Notes: generated by a model from the letters alone, not told the origin. 64,000 nt of DNA from Planctomycetota bacterium (GCA_024276075.1 JAJRXX010000038.1:1-64000), one strand, 5' to 3'; counted from the first letter of the stretch, positions 1 to 10,046 are shown. A program made the numbers and translations.

Positions 1-1
1 C

Positions 2-742
2 ACGCTCGACGGTTGGCACGCCGCGACCAACCGCGACAAAATGACCAACTCCGCCGCCGGCACGTTCCTTGACCTAGGCTGCGGCACCGCGCCGCTGCTG
101 ACCGCCGCGGCACCCCATTACCAAAAGGTCGTCGGAGTGGACATTGCCTTCCGCTGGCTCGTCGTCGCCAAAAAGCGCCTCGCCGAACACAACATCGATG
201 CACCGCTAATCTGCGCCTGCGCTGAAGCACTGCCCTTTCCCGACGGCTCGTTCAATACCGTCGCCGCCGAATCGGTCATCGAACACGTAAGCGATCAAAC
301 CGACACGCTCTCTCAATGTCACCGCGTCCTGAGCCCTGGCGGGCGGTTGCTCCTTTCAACGCCAAACCGTTTCAGCCTCGGTCCCGATCCGCAGACAGGC
401 GTGTGGGCCGGGTCGTGGCTACCGGATCGGATTGTCGCCGCCCTAGTCCGCCGTCAGGGCGGTATCCCACCAAAGCGACGCCTGCTCTGGGCACAGAGCC
501 TACGCCGACTCGTCTCCATCGCCGGGTTCGAAACATTACAGATCACAGTCCCCGACGTCTCATCCCAGCAGCGGGCACACTTCCCCGCGCCCATGAGGCT
601 GATCATCGATCTGTACCGATTGGCACGCGCCATGCCCGGCGCCCGTCAACTCCTACACCTGATCGGTCCTATGCTGCTGGCATCCGCTAGCAGGCCTCTG
701 ACCGATACGAACGACACACCACAACAAAGCACGCCACAATGA
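2..742 (+). CDS. class I SAM-dependent methyltransferase (5' partial)
   Basis: Seen: a Rossmann-type methyltransferase with motif I LDLGCGTAPLL, followed by VVGVDIAFRWL (acidic residue that binds the SAM ribose), ALPFPDGSFNTV and ESVIEHV. These are the usual order of a Methyltransf_11-type domain. The frame is open back to base 2 (codons reading TLDGWHAATNRDK before the Met at 41), so the gene very likely starts outside the window and the Met at 41 is internal. The C-terminal 100 residues are basic and carry no further domain I recognise. The stop overlaps the start of the next gene by 4 bases (ATGA), so translation is probably coupled. Inference: it methylates a sugar or lipid intermediate of the surface-glycan pathway encoded downstream. 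The substrate cannot be read from sequence. Confidence 0.85.
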   Translation, partial: TLDGWHAATNRDKMTNSAAGTFLDLGCGTAPLLTAAAPHYQKVVGVDIAFRWLVVAKKRLAEHNIDAPLICACAEALPFPDGSFNTVAAESVIEHVSDQTDTLSQCHRVLSPGGRLLLSTPNRFSLGPDPQTGVWAGSWLPDRIVAALVRRQGGIPPKRRLLWAQSLRRLVSIAGFETLQITVPDVSSQQRAHFPAPMRLIIDLYRLARAMPGARQLLHLIGPMLLASASRPLTDTNDTPQQSTPQ

Positions 743-1914
743 GCACTGTGTTTAGTCGCAAATTTCTGGTCCGATTGGTCGCGCTGGGCTTAAGTTGCCT
801 TTTCGGATTCATTTTCGCTGAATTATCATTACGCCTGCTTTGGCCCAGCCAATACTACTATTGGCCGCCGAATTTCGTCGCCGAGTTCCAACCGTCACCG
901 GATGTCATGCCGGGCGTCAACGCCGTCGCGCACTTCCGTGTCAATAGTCTGGGAATACGCGGTGACGAATGGTCCGCTGACCGCAGTGGAGAGTATCGAA
1001 TCATGGCCATCGGCGGCTCGACCACCGAATGCAACTATATCGACCAGGACAACACTTGGCCCGCATTACTTCAGGACGGATTACCCCGCACCGCAGACCA
1101 ACGCCGCGTCTGGGTCGGGAACCTCGGCAAGTCCGGATACAACTCACGCGACCACCTCGGTTACATGCGCCACGTCGTTGACCAACACGACATCGACGCC
1201 GTCCTGATCCTCCTAGGCGGCAACGACATGATCCACCGACTCATGGCAGACGATCAGTACGACCCGCATTTCGTCCAAAACGAACAGGAATACACCGATT
1301 GGCTAAACGAGCGGTTCTGGAAGGTTCCCCTATCCATGCGCATCTACACAGGGCCTTTGTACAAGCGCACGGCGCTCTACCAAGTTGCCAAAGAAATCCA
1401 GATAAAGCATTTCCCATCCGACAAAGCTCACATCCAAGACAGTGCAGGCAAGTGGCTGATCAAACTCCGGCTGATGCGGCAACAGGCGCCGCCCGCAGCC
1501 CAGACACCACCGCTTGATACCGCCCTCGATGAATTCGAGCAGAATGTCCGAGAGATGATCCAACTCGCTCGCAGCAGAAACCTACGCATCGTCTTCCTCA
1601 CACAGCCCACAATCTGGAAAGAACAGATGCCCCCTAACGAGCAAAAGATGCTGTGGTGGGGGTCCCGCAGACGCGACAAGGCATTTTACACCACCGCCAC
1701 ACTCGCACATGCCATGGACCTTTACAACCAACGCCTCATCGACACCTGTGCCGACACCGACACCGAATGCTTCGACCTCGCCAATCGGGTACCACGATCC
1801 CTCGACGTCTTCTACGACGATATTCACTTTAACGACCCAGGCTCAAAGCTCGTTGCCGACGAATTGATCTCGTATTTTACAGCCCGACCGCCTTTCACCA
1901 CGACAACAAATTGA
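739..1914 (+). CDS. membrane-anchored SGNH/GDSL hydrolase-like protein
   Basis: 391 aa. An N-terminal membrane anchor (about residues 10-30, ending in AELSLRLLWP) is followed by an SGNH hydrolase fold. Block I is read in AIGGSTTE (the nucleophile Ser follows GG), the Gly/Asn block is ILLGGNDM, and the catalytic Asp-x-x-His block is DDIHFNDPGSK near the C terminus. Members of this fold act as esterases or as glycan O-acetyl transferases/esterases. The active side would be periplasmic given the single N-terminal anchor. It overlaps the upstream methyltransferase by 4 bases and is followed by a flippase, so a role in acyl modification of the surface glycan is a reasonable inference. The protein at 50880-52055 has the same architecture and length. 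Confidence 0.75.
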   Translation: MSTVFSRKFLVRLVALGLSCLFGFIFAELSLRLLWPSQYYYWPPNFVAEFQPSPDVMPGVNAVAHFRVNSLGIRGDEWSADRSGEYRIMAIGGSTTECNYIDQDNTWPALLQDGLPRTADQRRVWVGNLGKSGYNSRDHLGYMRHVVDQHDIDAVLILLGGNDMIHRLMADDQYDPHFVQNEQEYTDWLNERFWKVPLSMRIYTGPLYKRTALYQVAKEIQIKHFPSDKAHIQDSAGKWLIKLRLMRQQAPPAAQTPPLDTALDEFEQNVREMIQLARSRNLRIVFLTQPTIWKEQMPPNEQKMLWWGSRRRDKAFYTTATLAHAMDLYNQRLIDTCADTDTECFDLANRVPRSLDVFYDDIHFNDPGSKLVADELISYFTARPPFTTTTN

Positions 1915-1985
1915 TCTGAGATGATCCCCTCCATCAACCACGACACTGCAAATTCGAACCCGCGACGACTGCCTCAAATCCAACG

Positions 1986-3380
1986 GTGAACCCTTTCCGT
2001 AACATCTTCAGGCTATCCGTAGGCGATTTTTTCGCCAAAACGTTCAGCTTCCTCGCGTTTGTCTACCTCGCCCGCGTGCTGGGAGTCAACACCTACGGCG
2101 TGCTGGAGTTCTCGATCTCGATCCTCGCCTATCTCTTGTTGCTGGGTGATTGTGGGCTCGAGTTGTGGTCTACGCGCGAGGCAGCGCTGGGGCGTGACAT
2201 GGTTAACCTCGTGGCACGAATCGTCCCCTTGCGACTGATCTTCGCGACTATCACGTTTACCGGCCTGTTATTCGTCCTGCCGATACTGCCCGACTACCCA
2301 CACCTACGCCCGCTGTTGGTCTTGTTCGGCATGACCATCTTCGCCCAGGCACTGAATCTCAAGTGGGCGTTCATGGGCAAAGAAAAGATGGGCCGCGTCG
2401 CCGCCGGACTGATCGTCGGACAGATCGTCTTCGCAGTAATCGTCTTCACCTGGATCAGACGACCCGAACAGGTCGTCACCGTCGCCGCGATCCGCGTCAT
2501 CGCTGATTTCGCCATGTCCGGGTACTTCTGGTCTCAGTTCGCTAAGACCTATAACCGCTGGCTCGTCCCGTTCACACTCCGAGGTACCCGCACCATCTTC
2601 CGACCCGCACTGACACTGGGCACCGCGCACGGGCTATCCATGATGAGTTACAACTTCGACTCCGTGCTGCTGGGCTTCATGCTCGGCCCCGCCTCAGTGG
2701 GCCTGTACAACGCCGCGTACAAGCCCGTCACTGTTCAACTCGCCATGCCCGTGACCTACTTCATCGGTCTGTTCCCCACACTCTCACGCACCTACAAGCA
2801 CAGCCACCACGCATTTCGAGATATCGTCACCGCATCTGTGCGTCTTATGGCCATGGTGGCGATGCCTATCGGCATCGTGGGTACATTTCTGGCTGTGCCC
2901 ATCATCGACCTGCTCTTTGGCGACGACTACGCCAGGTCCATTCCCGTCTTCCAGGTGTTAATCTGGTCCGCCGTCATGACCATCCTCCGCGGCACGTTCC
3001 GCCAATCGCTCAACGCCGCTGGCCGACAAGACCTCGACCTACGCTGCGCCGCCATATGCACCAGCATTAACGTCCTGCTGACCGTCCTGCTGATCCCGTC
3101 GTTCGGCATCATGGGCGCCGCCTTCGCCACGCTCACCTCCGAATGCGCCTGGTTCGCCATTGCCAGCTTTTGGTTCAACCGATACGTCGCCAGTATCCGC
3201 CTGCTATCGCTCCTGTGGCCCGCACTGACCGCGGGTGTGATCATGGCGCTTACCTTTACCCTGACCCAACAGCTATTCTGGGTCTACCAAGCCGCGCTGG
3301 CCCTGGCCGCATACACCGCCATGCTCCTGGTCCTAAAGCAGGGGCCCTATGTCCAACGCGCACTATCCAAAACATGGTAG
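1986..3380 (+). CDS. Wzx/MATE-type polysaccharide flippase
   Basis: 464 aa with about 12-14 hydrophobic segments. The N terminus (NIFRLSVGDFFAKTFSFLAF, then YLARVLGVNTYGVLEFSISI) is typical of the PST/Wzx oligosaccharide flippase family in the MOP superfamily, which moves undecaprenyl-linked glycans across the inner membrane. The start is GTG at 1986; there is no strong Shine-Dalgarno site in front, so the exact start is uncertain by a few codons. It lies 71 bases after the SGNH gene, and its stop overlaps the probable start of the next glycosyltransferase. Its presence supports reading this cluster as a Wzx-type glycan assembly locus, although no Wzy polymerase is evident. Confidence 0.88.
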   Translation: MNPFRNIFRLSVGDFFAKTFSFLAFVYLARVLGVNTYGVLEFSISILAYLLLLGDCGLELWSTREAALGRDMVNLVARIVPLRLIFATITFTGLLFVLPILPDYPHLRPLLVLFGMTIFAQALNLKWAFMGKEKMGRVAAGLIVGQIVFAVIVFTWIRRPEQVVTVAAIRVIADFAMSGYFWSQFAKTYNRWLVPFTLRGTRTIFRPALTLGTAHGLSMMSYNFDSVLLGFMLGPASVGLYNAAYKPVTVQLAMPVTYFIGLFPTLSRTYKHSHHAFRDIVTASVRLMAMVAMPIGIVGTFLAVPIIDLLFGDDYARSIPVFQVLIWSAVMTILRGTFRQSLNAAGRQDLDLRCAAICTSINVLLTVLLIPSFGIMGAAFATLTSECAWFAIASFWFNRYVASIRLLSLLWPALTAGVIMALTFTLTQQLFWVYQAALALAAYTAMLLVLKQGPYVQRALSKTW

Positions 3381-5317
3381 CCTTGAATAAGACAACCGAC
3401 CAGAACACCAAAATGAACCAAAGCAACCACACCCCAACGCCACCAACCGCACACCAGTCCGTCGCCACACCACGTTCCCTCATGGCCATCGGCGCCGTGC
3501 TGATCGCATTCGCATTCGTCTTCTCAAACGCCGCATACGAAACCGCCCTGCTAGGCGAATCGACCGGCCAACTCACCTGGGGCCCCATCCTATTCCGCGC
3601 CCTGCTGGCATTGCACGGCTGCGTCCTGATCTTCGCCGGGTGGCGCACCACAAAACGCGCCAGTCAACCTCCCCCCCTCGCAAATATCACGACCTACCAG
3701 CCCACCTCGCTAGCCACGTGGTGCACTCTAGCTGCCTTGTGCGCGATCGCACTAATTCTGCGGCTGCACCACCTCGAATCTGGCCTGTGGCACGACGAAA
3801 TCGGCACACTCGTCGATATCGTCCGTGAGCCTGTGGGCACTATCCTCACGAGCTTTCGCAATCAAAACCAACACATGCTCTACTCGCTGTCGGCTCACGC
3901 CGTCATCGCCACGTTCGGCGAGTCCGCATGGTCGCTGCGGCTGCCCGCCGCCCTGTTCGGCGTCGCCTGCATCCCCGCGCTGTTCTTTTTAGGCCGACGT
4001 GTCACCGACACCCGAGAGACGCTGCTGGCTTGCGCACTGTTGACCGCCTCATACCACCACGTCTGGTTCTCGCAAAACGCACGCGGGTACACAGGCGTGC
4101 TCCTGTTCGCCATCCTCTCGACTTGGTTGTGGCTCGAAGCATTACCCCGAAACGACTGGCGGTGGTGGACCGGCTATGTCCTAGCCGTGGCCTTAGGCAT
4201 GTGGGTACACATGACCATGGCGTTCGTGCTCACCGCGCACGGCCTGATCTACCTAGCCCTTTTGGCCGACTCCTTCCGTCAAAAACCAGATACAGACGCC
4301 CGCCCCCGGCTCGCTTCACGCACGAACCCCATCCTCGCATTCATACTCTGTGTCACCATCACGACCCAGCTATTTGCCTTGGCGCTGCCGCCGTTCTTCC
4401 AATCCGGGCTACACGAAGTCTCACTCGAATCAGACTGGATTAACCCATTCTGGCTCGTCGTCGAGACCGTCCGGGGCCTGATGGATGGCTTCTCCGGACC
4501 GCTTATATTTGTGGGTGCGATCATCATGATCTGCGGAGCCTTGTTCCTGGCTTCAGGATGGTTCAGCTACCTGCGTCAAGACTGGCCTTTTGCCATCATC
4601 ATGGTCCTGCCCGGCGTGCTGATCGTCGCGGTCATGGTCGCGTTGCAACACAACCTCTGGCCACGGTTCGTCTTTTTCTGTGCGGGCTTCGCTATCCTCA
4701 TCGTCGTCCGAGGGGCTTTTGTGTTCCCACGCATATTCCTGTCACTGATCCCGCCGCTGCGGACACGCCTCCACACCGCCTCCACCCTCGCCGGCACCAC
4801 GCTGATCGTGGTTATGGTCATCGCTTCGCTGATGAGCCTGCCCCGATACTACACCCTGTCAAAACAGGATTACCAGGGGGCTATGGATTACATCGAGCAA
4901 AACCTCGAATCCGGCCAGGCAGTGGTATCCGTCGGGCTCGCCCGTGTCGCTTATGGCCAACTCTACGCCCAGGACAAGCCCCGCTGGTTCACCGCTGAGA
5001 CCGCCGACGAGTTGATCTCACTCCGCAGCGACCACACGGGCCTCTGGGTCGTCTACTCACTGCCCATCCACCTCAAAGAGTGGCACCCCGACATTTGGCG
5101 GATGCTCCAAAACGACTTCGAGCAAATCAGGGTTTTCCCTGGATCACTCCGTGACGGAAACGTATACGTATTCAGACAGCGGCACGATAATCCCGGATCC
5201 GGCACGCTGTTTTTCAAGCCCACCACCCCGCTGGACGATCTTTCATATTCATGGACCACACAAACGCTTACACCGATCACACCCCCGAACTGTCGTTCGA
5301 GTAACCCGGCTTCATAA
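3374..5317 (+). CDS. GT39/PMT-family membrane glycosyltransferase
   Basis: About 647 aa and polytopic. After the first membrane segments comes GLWHDEIGT, the acidic D-E motif of the first extracytoplasmic loop of protein O-mannosyltransferase/ArnT-like GT-C enzymes. These enzymes use polyprenyl-phosphate sugars as donors on the periplasmic face. A soluble C-terminal part (from about residue 490) contains SVGLARVAYGQLYAQ. The frame runs further upstream, but a start there would lie well inside the flippase gene. The ATG at 3374 overlaps the flippase stop by 7 bases and is preferred; the ATG at 3413 is an alternative. The donor is probably made by the GT2 enzymes at 5322 and 10047. Confidence 0.82.
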   Translation: MVALNKTTDQNTKMNQSNHTPTPPTAHQSVATPRSLMAIGAVLIAFAFVFSNAAYETALLGESTGQLTWGPILFRALLALHGCVLIFAGWRTTKRASQPPPLANITTYQPTSLATWCTLAALCAIALILRLHHLESGLWHDEIGTLVDIVREPVGTILTSFRNQNQHMLYSLSAHAVIATFGESAWSLRLPAALFGVACIPALFFLGRRVTDTRETLLACALLTASYHHVWFSQNARGYTGVLLFAILSTWLWLEALPRNDWRWWTGYVLAVALGMWVHMTMAFVLTAHGLIYLALLADSFRQKPDTDARPRLASRTNPILAFILCVTITTQLFALALPPFFQSGLHEVSLESDWINPFWLVVETVRGLMDGFSGPLIFVGAIIMICGALFLASGWFSYLRQDWPFAIIMVLPGVLIVAVMVALQHNLWPRFVFFCAGFAILIVVRGAFVFPRIFLSLIPPLRTRLHTASTLAGTTLIVVMVIASLMSLPRYYTLSKQDYQGAMDYIEQNLESGQAVVSVGLARVAYGQLYAQDKPRWFTAETADELISLRSDHTGLWVVYSLPIHLKEWHPDIWRMLQNDFEQIRVFPGSLRDGNVYVFRQRHDNPGSGTLFFKPTTPLDDLSYSWTTQTLTPITPPNCRSSNPAS

Positions 5318-5321
5318 TTCA

Positions 5322-6302
5322 ATGATTAAAAAACTCTCCATCGTCATCCCCGCGTTCAACGAGCAGCAGATCATCGAGCAGGTCCTCACCGACCTAAAAG
5401 ACCTGCTCGCCAGCCACGACATCGACGGCGAGATCATCGTCGTCGACGACGGCTCAACCGACGACACCGCCCGCCACGCGCTGGCAACAGGCGTCCGTGT
5501 CCTGCAGCACCGGTCCAACCGTGGCTACGGCGCCTCGCTCAAGTCGGGCGTACTCGCCGCCTCGAACGACATCGTCGCCATTACCGACGCCGACGGCACG
5601 TACCCCATCAAGTACCTCCCGAAGATGCTCGAAGACCTGGAAACCGCTGACATGGTCGTCGGCGCACGCACCGGCGCGGACGTGCACATCCCCCTGGTCA
5701 GGAAACCTGCCAAGTGGGCGCTCAACAAGTTGGCAAACTTTGTGTCCGGCTACCAAATCCCCGACATCAACAGCGGCCTGCGCGTCTTCCGACGCGACGT
5801 CGCCATCAAATATTTCCCCATCCTCCCCGATCAATTTAGCTGGACCACGACCATCACCATGGCCATGCTCTGCGACAAGTATGCTGTGCGATACCTCCCG
5901 ATCGACTACAAGCAGCGCGTGGGCAAGTCTAAGATCACGCCCTGGGACGCCGGGACGTTTACCGTCCTGATCCTGCGCATGGCTGTGCTGTTCCGCCCCT
6001 TGCGCGTGTTCCTGCCCGTCGTCGGCTTATGCCTCGCTTACGCACTGATTAAGAGCTTCATTGACATCTTTGTGACCGCCGACCGCAACATTTCCGCCAC
6101 CGCCATCATGATGTTCATGAACGCTCTGATCGTTCTGTTGATTGGCATGGTTGCCGACGCCGTCTCGCGCATGGGCAAGCTCAGCCCAATCGCTATCGCC
6201 AGCGCTCGAACCAACGACACCGTCGAGGTCCAACAAGACGACGCGCAAACCAAGAGCAAACCTAAGAAGGATAAACCCAAGAAAGCCGCTAAATCCTCAT
6301 GA
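5322..6302 (+). CDS. GT2 family polyprenyl-phosphate glycosyltransferase (DPM1/GtrB-like)
   Basis: 326 aa. A GT-A domain opens with KLSIVIPAFNEQQIIEQVL, followed by IIVVDDGSTDDT (nucleotide-sugar site) and ITDADGTYP (DxD-type metal site). After about residue 225 there are two membrane helices and a Lys-rich tail (PKKDKPKKAAK). This is the layout of dolichol-phosphate mannose synthase-like enzymes, which load a hexose on a polyprenyl phosphate in the cytoplasm. The start at 5322 is chosen because the family N terminus begins exactly there; the open frame upstream is coding sequence of the preceding gene. The stop overlaps the next start (ATGATGA). It would supply donor to the GT-C enzymes around it. 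Confidence 0.88.
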   Translation: MIKKLSIVIPAFNEQQIIEQVLTDLKDLLASHDIDGEIIVVDDGSTDDTARHALATGVRVLQHRSNRGYGASLKSGVLAASNDIVAITDADGTYPIKYLPKMLEDLETADMVVGARTGADVHIPLVRKPAKWALNKLANFVSGYQIPDINSGLRVFRRDVAIKYFPILPDQFSWTTTITMAMLCDKYAVRYLPIDYKQRVGKSKITPWDAGTFTVLILRMAVLFRPLRVFLPVVGLCLAYALIKSFIDIFVTADRNISATAIMMFMNALIVLLIGMVADAVSRMGKLSPIAIASARTNDTVEVQQDDAQTKSKPKKDKPKKAAKSS

Positions 6303-6883
6303 TGATCGCCTTCCGCATCTACTTGCTAGCCGGCTTGGTCGCCCACAAAGCGCTGTGGGAGGCCATGAAGCGTCGCCAGGGCCACGTGCCCTCACGCCCG
6401 GCGCTCACGCTCAAGACCCGACTCGTCAAGACCGTCAAGTTGACCATCCTCGCCGCCATCCTCATCCAGACCGTTTGGCCCGACGATGTTTTGTCGATTA
6501 TCAAAGTGGGCCAGATCGACCCATTCACGATCCGCGTGATCGGGTTCTTACTCTACACGCTGGGCTTAGCGGTGGCGGTGCTCGGACGTGTCCAACTCGG
6601 TGATAACTGGTCCGACATCGAGCAAGGCAGCGTCATCGAAAAACAAGCCGTCAAGGACGACGGCATCTACCGCTACATCCGCCACCCGATCTACACCGGC
6701 GACCTGCTGCTGCTGGTCGGCTTGCAGTTGAGCCTAAACTCCTGGTTCGTCCTGGCCGTCGTCGCGCTGGCGCCGATCGTCATGCTCCAAACCATCAAAG
6801 AGGAGAAAATCCTCATGCAAAACCTCACCGGGTACGACCAATACGCCCAACGCACCAAGCGTTTTATTCCATTCATTATCTAA
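6299..6883 (+). CDS. isoprenylcysteine carboxyl methyltransferase-like membrane protein
   Basis: 194 aa with 4-5 membrane helices. The C-terminal part carries the ICMT/PEMT-type signature: [18 protein letters not shown] (the R-H-P-x-Y-x-G motif) and later [18 protein letters not shown], where the conserved Glu-Glu and Tyr lie. Members of this family methylate prenylcysteine carboxylates, phospholipids or other lipid-embedded groups with SAM. The bacterial ones in glycan clusters are mostly uncharacterised. It is translationally coupled to the GT2 gene (4-base overlap) and sits 16 bases before the flavoprotein. Inference: methylation of a lipid carrier or glycolipid. Confidence 0.8.
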   Translation: MMIAFRIYLLAGLVAHKALWEAMKRRQGHVPSRPALTLKTRLVKTVKLTILAAILIQTVWPDDVLSIIKVGQIDPFTIRVIGFLLYTLGLAVAVLGRVQLGDNWSDIEQGSVIEKQAVKDDGIYRYIRHPIYTGDLLLLVGLQLSLNSWFVLAVVALAPIVMLQTIKEEKILMQNLTGYDQYAQRTKRFIPFII

Positions 6884-6899
6884 CCATTTTTGTAAACCA

Positions 6900-8318
6900 A
6901 TGACACGCACCAAAGTCATCATCCTCGGCGCGGGCCCCGCAGGCCTCGGTGCCGCGTGGCAGCTCGCAAAACAGCAACGAGCCCACGTCACCGTGCTCGA
7001 GCAGCGCGACGACGTCGGTGGCAATGCAGGCAGCTTCGACCTACAAGGCCTATCCGTCGACTTCGGCAGCCACCGCCTGCACCCCTCTTGTCAGCCTCGT
7101 ATTCTCGATGACCTGCGCGAGCTACTCGGGCCTGACCTACTCGATCGCCCCCGCCACGGCCGAATACGCCTGGGCGGAAAATGGATCCACTTCCCGCTCA
7201 AAGCCACTGACTTGCTGCTAAATCTCCCTTGGCCGTTCCGCATCGGCGTCGCGTGGGACACGTTCCGGGGTATCCTTCCTCGCGCCAAGACGACCGCCGA
7301 CCCCACGTTTGCCAGTATCCTCCAGCAAGGGTTGGGCGCCACGATCTGCCGCGAGTTTTATTTCCCATATGCAGTCAAAATCTGGGGGCAACCACCCCAA
7401 GAGCTATCAGCCGTCCAGGCTCAACGGCGCGTATCCGCCAGTTCACTCATGAAAATGATCCGCAAAATCTTCGGGCTCAAGGTCGACACCGCCACGGCCG
7501 GCAAAGGCCGGTTCTTCTACCCACGCGGCGGCTTCGGTCAGATCAGTCGTGCCATCGCCGACGCCGCTCGACAAGCTGGCGCCGACATCCACCTGAGCGC
7601 TACCGCGCGCAAGATTCAACTCGGCTCACCCCACCGTGTCGAGGTCGAGCACGACGGCACCACCACCACCCTCGAAGCCGACTACCTCTGGTCGACCATA
7701 CCGATCTCTGTCCTGCCTCGGCTCATCACCGACGACGTCCCGCAAGCCGTCATCGACGCTAGTAAAAACAATCTCAGCCGTGCGATGGTCCTGATCTACC
7801 TCGTCCTCGATCAGGATCAGTTCACGCCTTTCGACGCGCACTACTTCCCAGGCGCAGATATCCGCATTACACGCCTATCCGAGCCCAAAAATTACAGCGA
7901 TCATTCCGACCCCGTCGGCCGTACGATCCTCTGTGCTGAGCTGCCTTGCAACGTCGGCGACGAACTCTGGCAAGCCTCCGACGACACGCTTGGGCAGCTA
8001 GTCAAAGACGCACTGGCACAATGCGGCCTGCCCATCTCAGCACCCGTCAGCCACGTCACCACCAAACGCCTGCCACAGGCCTACCCCATATATCTCAACG
8101 GCTACGAAAAGCATTTCCACGTACTCGACGACTGGGCGTCGGGCCTGAAAAATGTGCTCTCATTCGGGCGGCAGGGTTTATTCGCTCACGACAACACCCA
8201 CCACGCCCTGGCCATGGCGTACGCTGCCGCTGAATGCCTACACCAGGACGGCTCATTCGACGCCGATCAGTGGCGCCGCCACCGTGACGAATTCGAGTCG
8301 CATGTCGTCGAAGATTGA
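6900..8318 (+). CDS. FAD-dependent amine-oxidase-fold protein (UGM/PPOX-like)
   Basis: 472 aa. The N-terminal dinucleotide motif [18 protein letters not shown] is followed by [15 protein letters not shown] and [11 protein letters not shown], which place it in the protoporphyrinogen-oxidase/UDP-galactopyranose-mutase-like FAD group often found in exopolysaccharide loci. [11 protein letters not shown] and [19 protein letters not shown] near the C terminus fit the FAD-closing segment. The length is usual for the group. No haem genes are nearby, so PPOX activity is unlikely. A sugar mutase or lipid desaturase/isomerase activity in the surface-glycan pathway fits the context better, but the reaction is unknown. 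Confidence 0.82.
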   Translation: MTRTKVIILGAGPAGLGAAWQLAKQQRAHVTVLEQRDDVGGNAGSFDLQGLSVDFGSHRLHPSCQPRILDDLRELLGPDLLDRPRHGRIRLGGKWIHFPLKATDLLLNLPWPFRIGVAWDTFRGILPRAKTTADPTFASILQQGLGATICREFYFPYAVKIWGQPPQELSAVQAQRRVSASSLMKMIRKIFGLKVDTATAGKGRFFYPRGGFGQISRAIADAARQAGADIHLSATARKIQLGSPHRVEVEHDGTTTTLEADYLWSTIPISVLPRLITDDVPQAVIDASKNNLSRAMVLIYLVLDQDQFTPFDAHYFPGADIRITRLSEPKNYSDHSDPVGRTILCAELPCNVGDELWQASDDTLGQLVKDALAQCGLPISAPVSHVTTKRLPQAYPIYLNGYEKHFHVLDDWASGLKNVLSFGRQGLFAHDNTHHALAMAYAAAECLHQDGSFDADQWRRHRDEFESHVVED

Positions 8319-8444
8319 TACGCATCAGCGTATGTTTTGACCGCGTCGTATAGACATAATTATTTGTAACATCTGCTCCCACGTACACGGACCATACGAC
8401 AATACTTCTAGAAGATTGGTAAAACCCGCAACCCCACAGCGATC

Positions 8445-10013
8445 ATGACCGACCACACCGCAACAAATCTCAACGAAGATCAGATCACCACTCTAGGCCG
8501 ATTCACCACCGGCCAGACGGCCATGCGCCTGTTCCTCACCACCTGGATCATTTTCACCCTACACTTCACCACGAACATCGTCCGAGAAATATACCCCGCC
8601 CTGGCACTGGGCGATCATCTCTCGTTCCGCGTCGACGAATACGCAAATATGCACCCCGACCTATTTGAAAAAGAAGGCTATGGCTGGCACATCGGCAACA
8701 ACCCCGGCGCCTCCATGCTCGCCGCGATTCCCTACGCGCTAGCACGACCCGTCATCGATCCCCTCGTCCAACATGTACTTGATACCCGTGCCAAGTCAGG
8801 GCAAACCGAGCCGCCCGCATACGATTCCCCTTGGCCTATGGCGCAGTACTTCTACGCTGAGTCGTGGCGGCGGGGATTCGATGTCAAGTTCGCACTCGCG
8901 GCGTTCGTCATGCAAGCATTCTGCATGGCGCCCTCGTCCGCACTGGCGGTCGTCGTCATGTTCTTCCTCTTGCGACACGTCTTCCGGTCCGATCGCACCG
9001 CCTTCTGGTTCGCCATGCTCTACGCGGTCGGCACGCCCGTCCTGTTCAGGACCGCGTTTCTCAACCACAACCTCATGCTAGGCCACATCGTATTCATGGG
9101 GTTCGCCGCCATGTGGAACCCCACCGGCTCCGATCGCTGGTCCTCTCACACACGACACCTGCTAGGTGGACTGGCCGGAGGGACGGCGATCCTATTTGAC
9201 TACAGCGGCGTCATCCTCCTGCTAGGCCTATTCATCTATGGCCTGGCTAAACGCCTACAGGTCGCCACGCCCGCAGATGCGTTCCGACACGGCTGCTGGT
9301 ATGTCTTGGGCACGCTCGCGCCGGTTGGCCTGCTGATGTGGTACCAGTGGCGCGCATTTGGCCACCCCGTTTACCCCGGACAACACTGGATGCCACCCGT
9401 ACAGTGGAGCGAGCGCGGCTACCAGGGCTATGGCCCCCCTCAACTCGAACTGCTCTGGATGCTCGCATTCGACCACCGCTTCGGTTTGTTTGTCTCCTGC
9501 CCACTGATGCTCTTGGCTCTAGCGGCCCCCTTCACAAACCGATCCGCACCCCACCGCATGCCAACGATCGAACTGCTATTCACCTTGTTACTGCTCCTGG
9601 CTCTGTGGGTCTTTTTCAGCGGCAGCAACTACACACGCTTGCAGTTCAACACCGGCATCCGCTACATGGCCCCGATCTTCCCGTTCCTATTCCTGCCCGC
9701 TGCCATCGTGCTCAAGCGGCTACCCAAAGGTGTGATCTGTCTTATCGCTGTCCTCGCCGTCACTCAGTCGTGGGCACTGGCCATGCACCGAAACGTCGAA
9801 CACCCCTTGGGCATGCTCAACCCGATCCTCCACGTATTATGGGGTGGGTTCGAGTTGCCCATCCTCACCCGGCTATCACGCATGGGTATGTTCGAACAAT
9901 TCTTTCCCTATGGCCCATCGCCCCTGCCCCTGTTCGTGTTGACCGCCGTTCTCGTTGGCGTCATTTGGCTACCACCACGCTCACAACGCCCATCGAACTC
10001 CATAGATACATAA
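8445..10013 (+). CDS. polytopic GT-C-like glycosyltransferase
   Basis: 522 aa, about 10-11 membrane helices. Early in the protein a loop reads FRVDEYANMHPDLF and then YGWHIGNNPGASM. The Asp-Glu in that first external loop is placed as in GT-C enzymes, but I do not recognise a named family. The rest is hydrophobic with short loops and no soluble C-terminal domain. The gene is separated from the flavoprotein by 126 bases, the largest gap in this cluster, with no clear terminator; a second promoter could lie there. It is followed after 33 bases by a GT2 gene that could make its lipid-linked donor. Confidence 0.7.
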   Translation: MTDHTATNLNEDQITTLGRFTTGQTAMRLFLTTWIIFTLHFTTNIVREIYPALALGDHLSFRVDEYANMHPDLFEKEGYGWHIGNNPGASMLAAIPYALARPVIDPLVQHVLDTRAKSGQTEPPAYDSPWPMAQYFYAESWRRGFDVKFALAAFVMQAFCMAPSSALAVVVMFFLLRHVFRSDRTAFWFAMLYAVGTPVLFRTAFLNHNLMLGHIVFMGFAAMWNPTGSDRWSSHTRHLLGGLAGGTAILFDYSGVILLLGLFIYGLAKRLQVATPADAFRHGCWYVLGTLAPVGLLMWYQWRAFGHPVYPGQHWMPPVQWSERGYQGYGPPQLELLWMLAFDHRFGLFVSCPLMLLALAAPFTNRSAPHRMPTIELLFTLLLLLALWVFFSGSNYTRLQFNTGIRYMAPIFPFLFLPAAIVLKRLPKGVICLIAVLAVTQSWALAMHRNVEHPLGMLNPILHVLWGGFELPILTRLSRMGMFEQFFPYGPSPLPLFVLTAVLVGVIWLPPRSQRPSNSIDT

Positions 10014-10046
10014 ACGAAAATCTTCGCTAAAATCGAGTAACAAGCC

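Noticed and set aside
9338-10030. 230-codon open frame in another frame of the GT-C gene
   Set aside because: Arg/Pro/His-rich out-of-frame reading of a real membrane protein gene.
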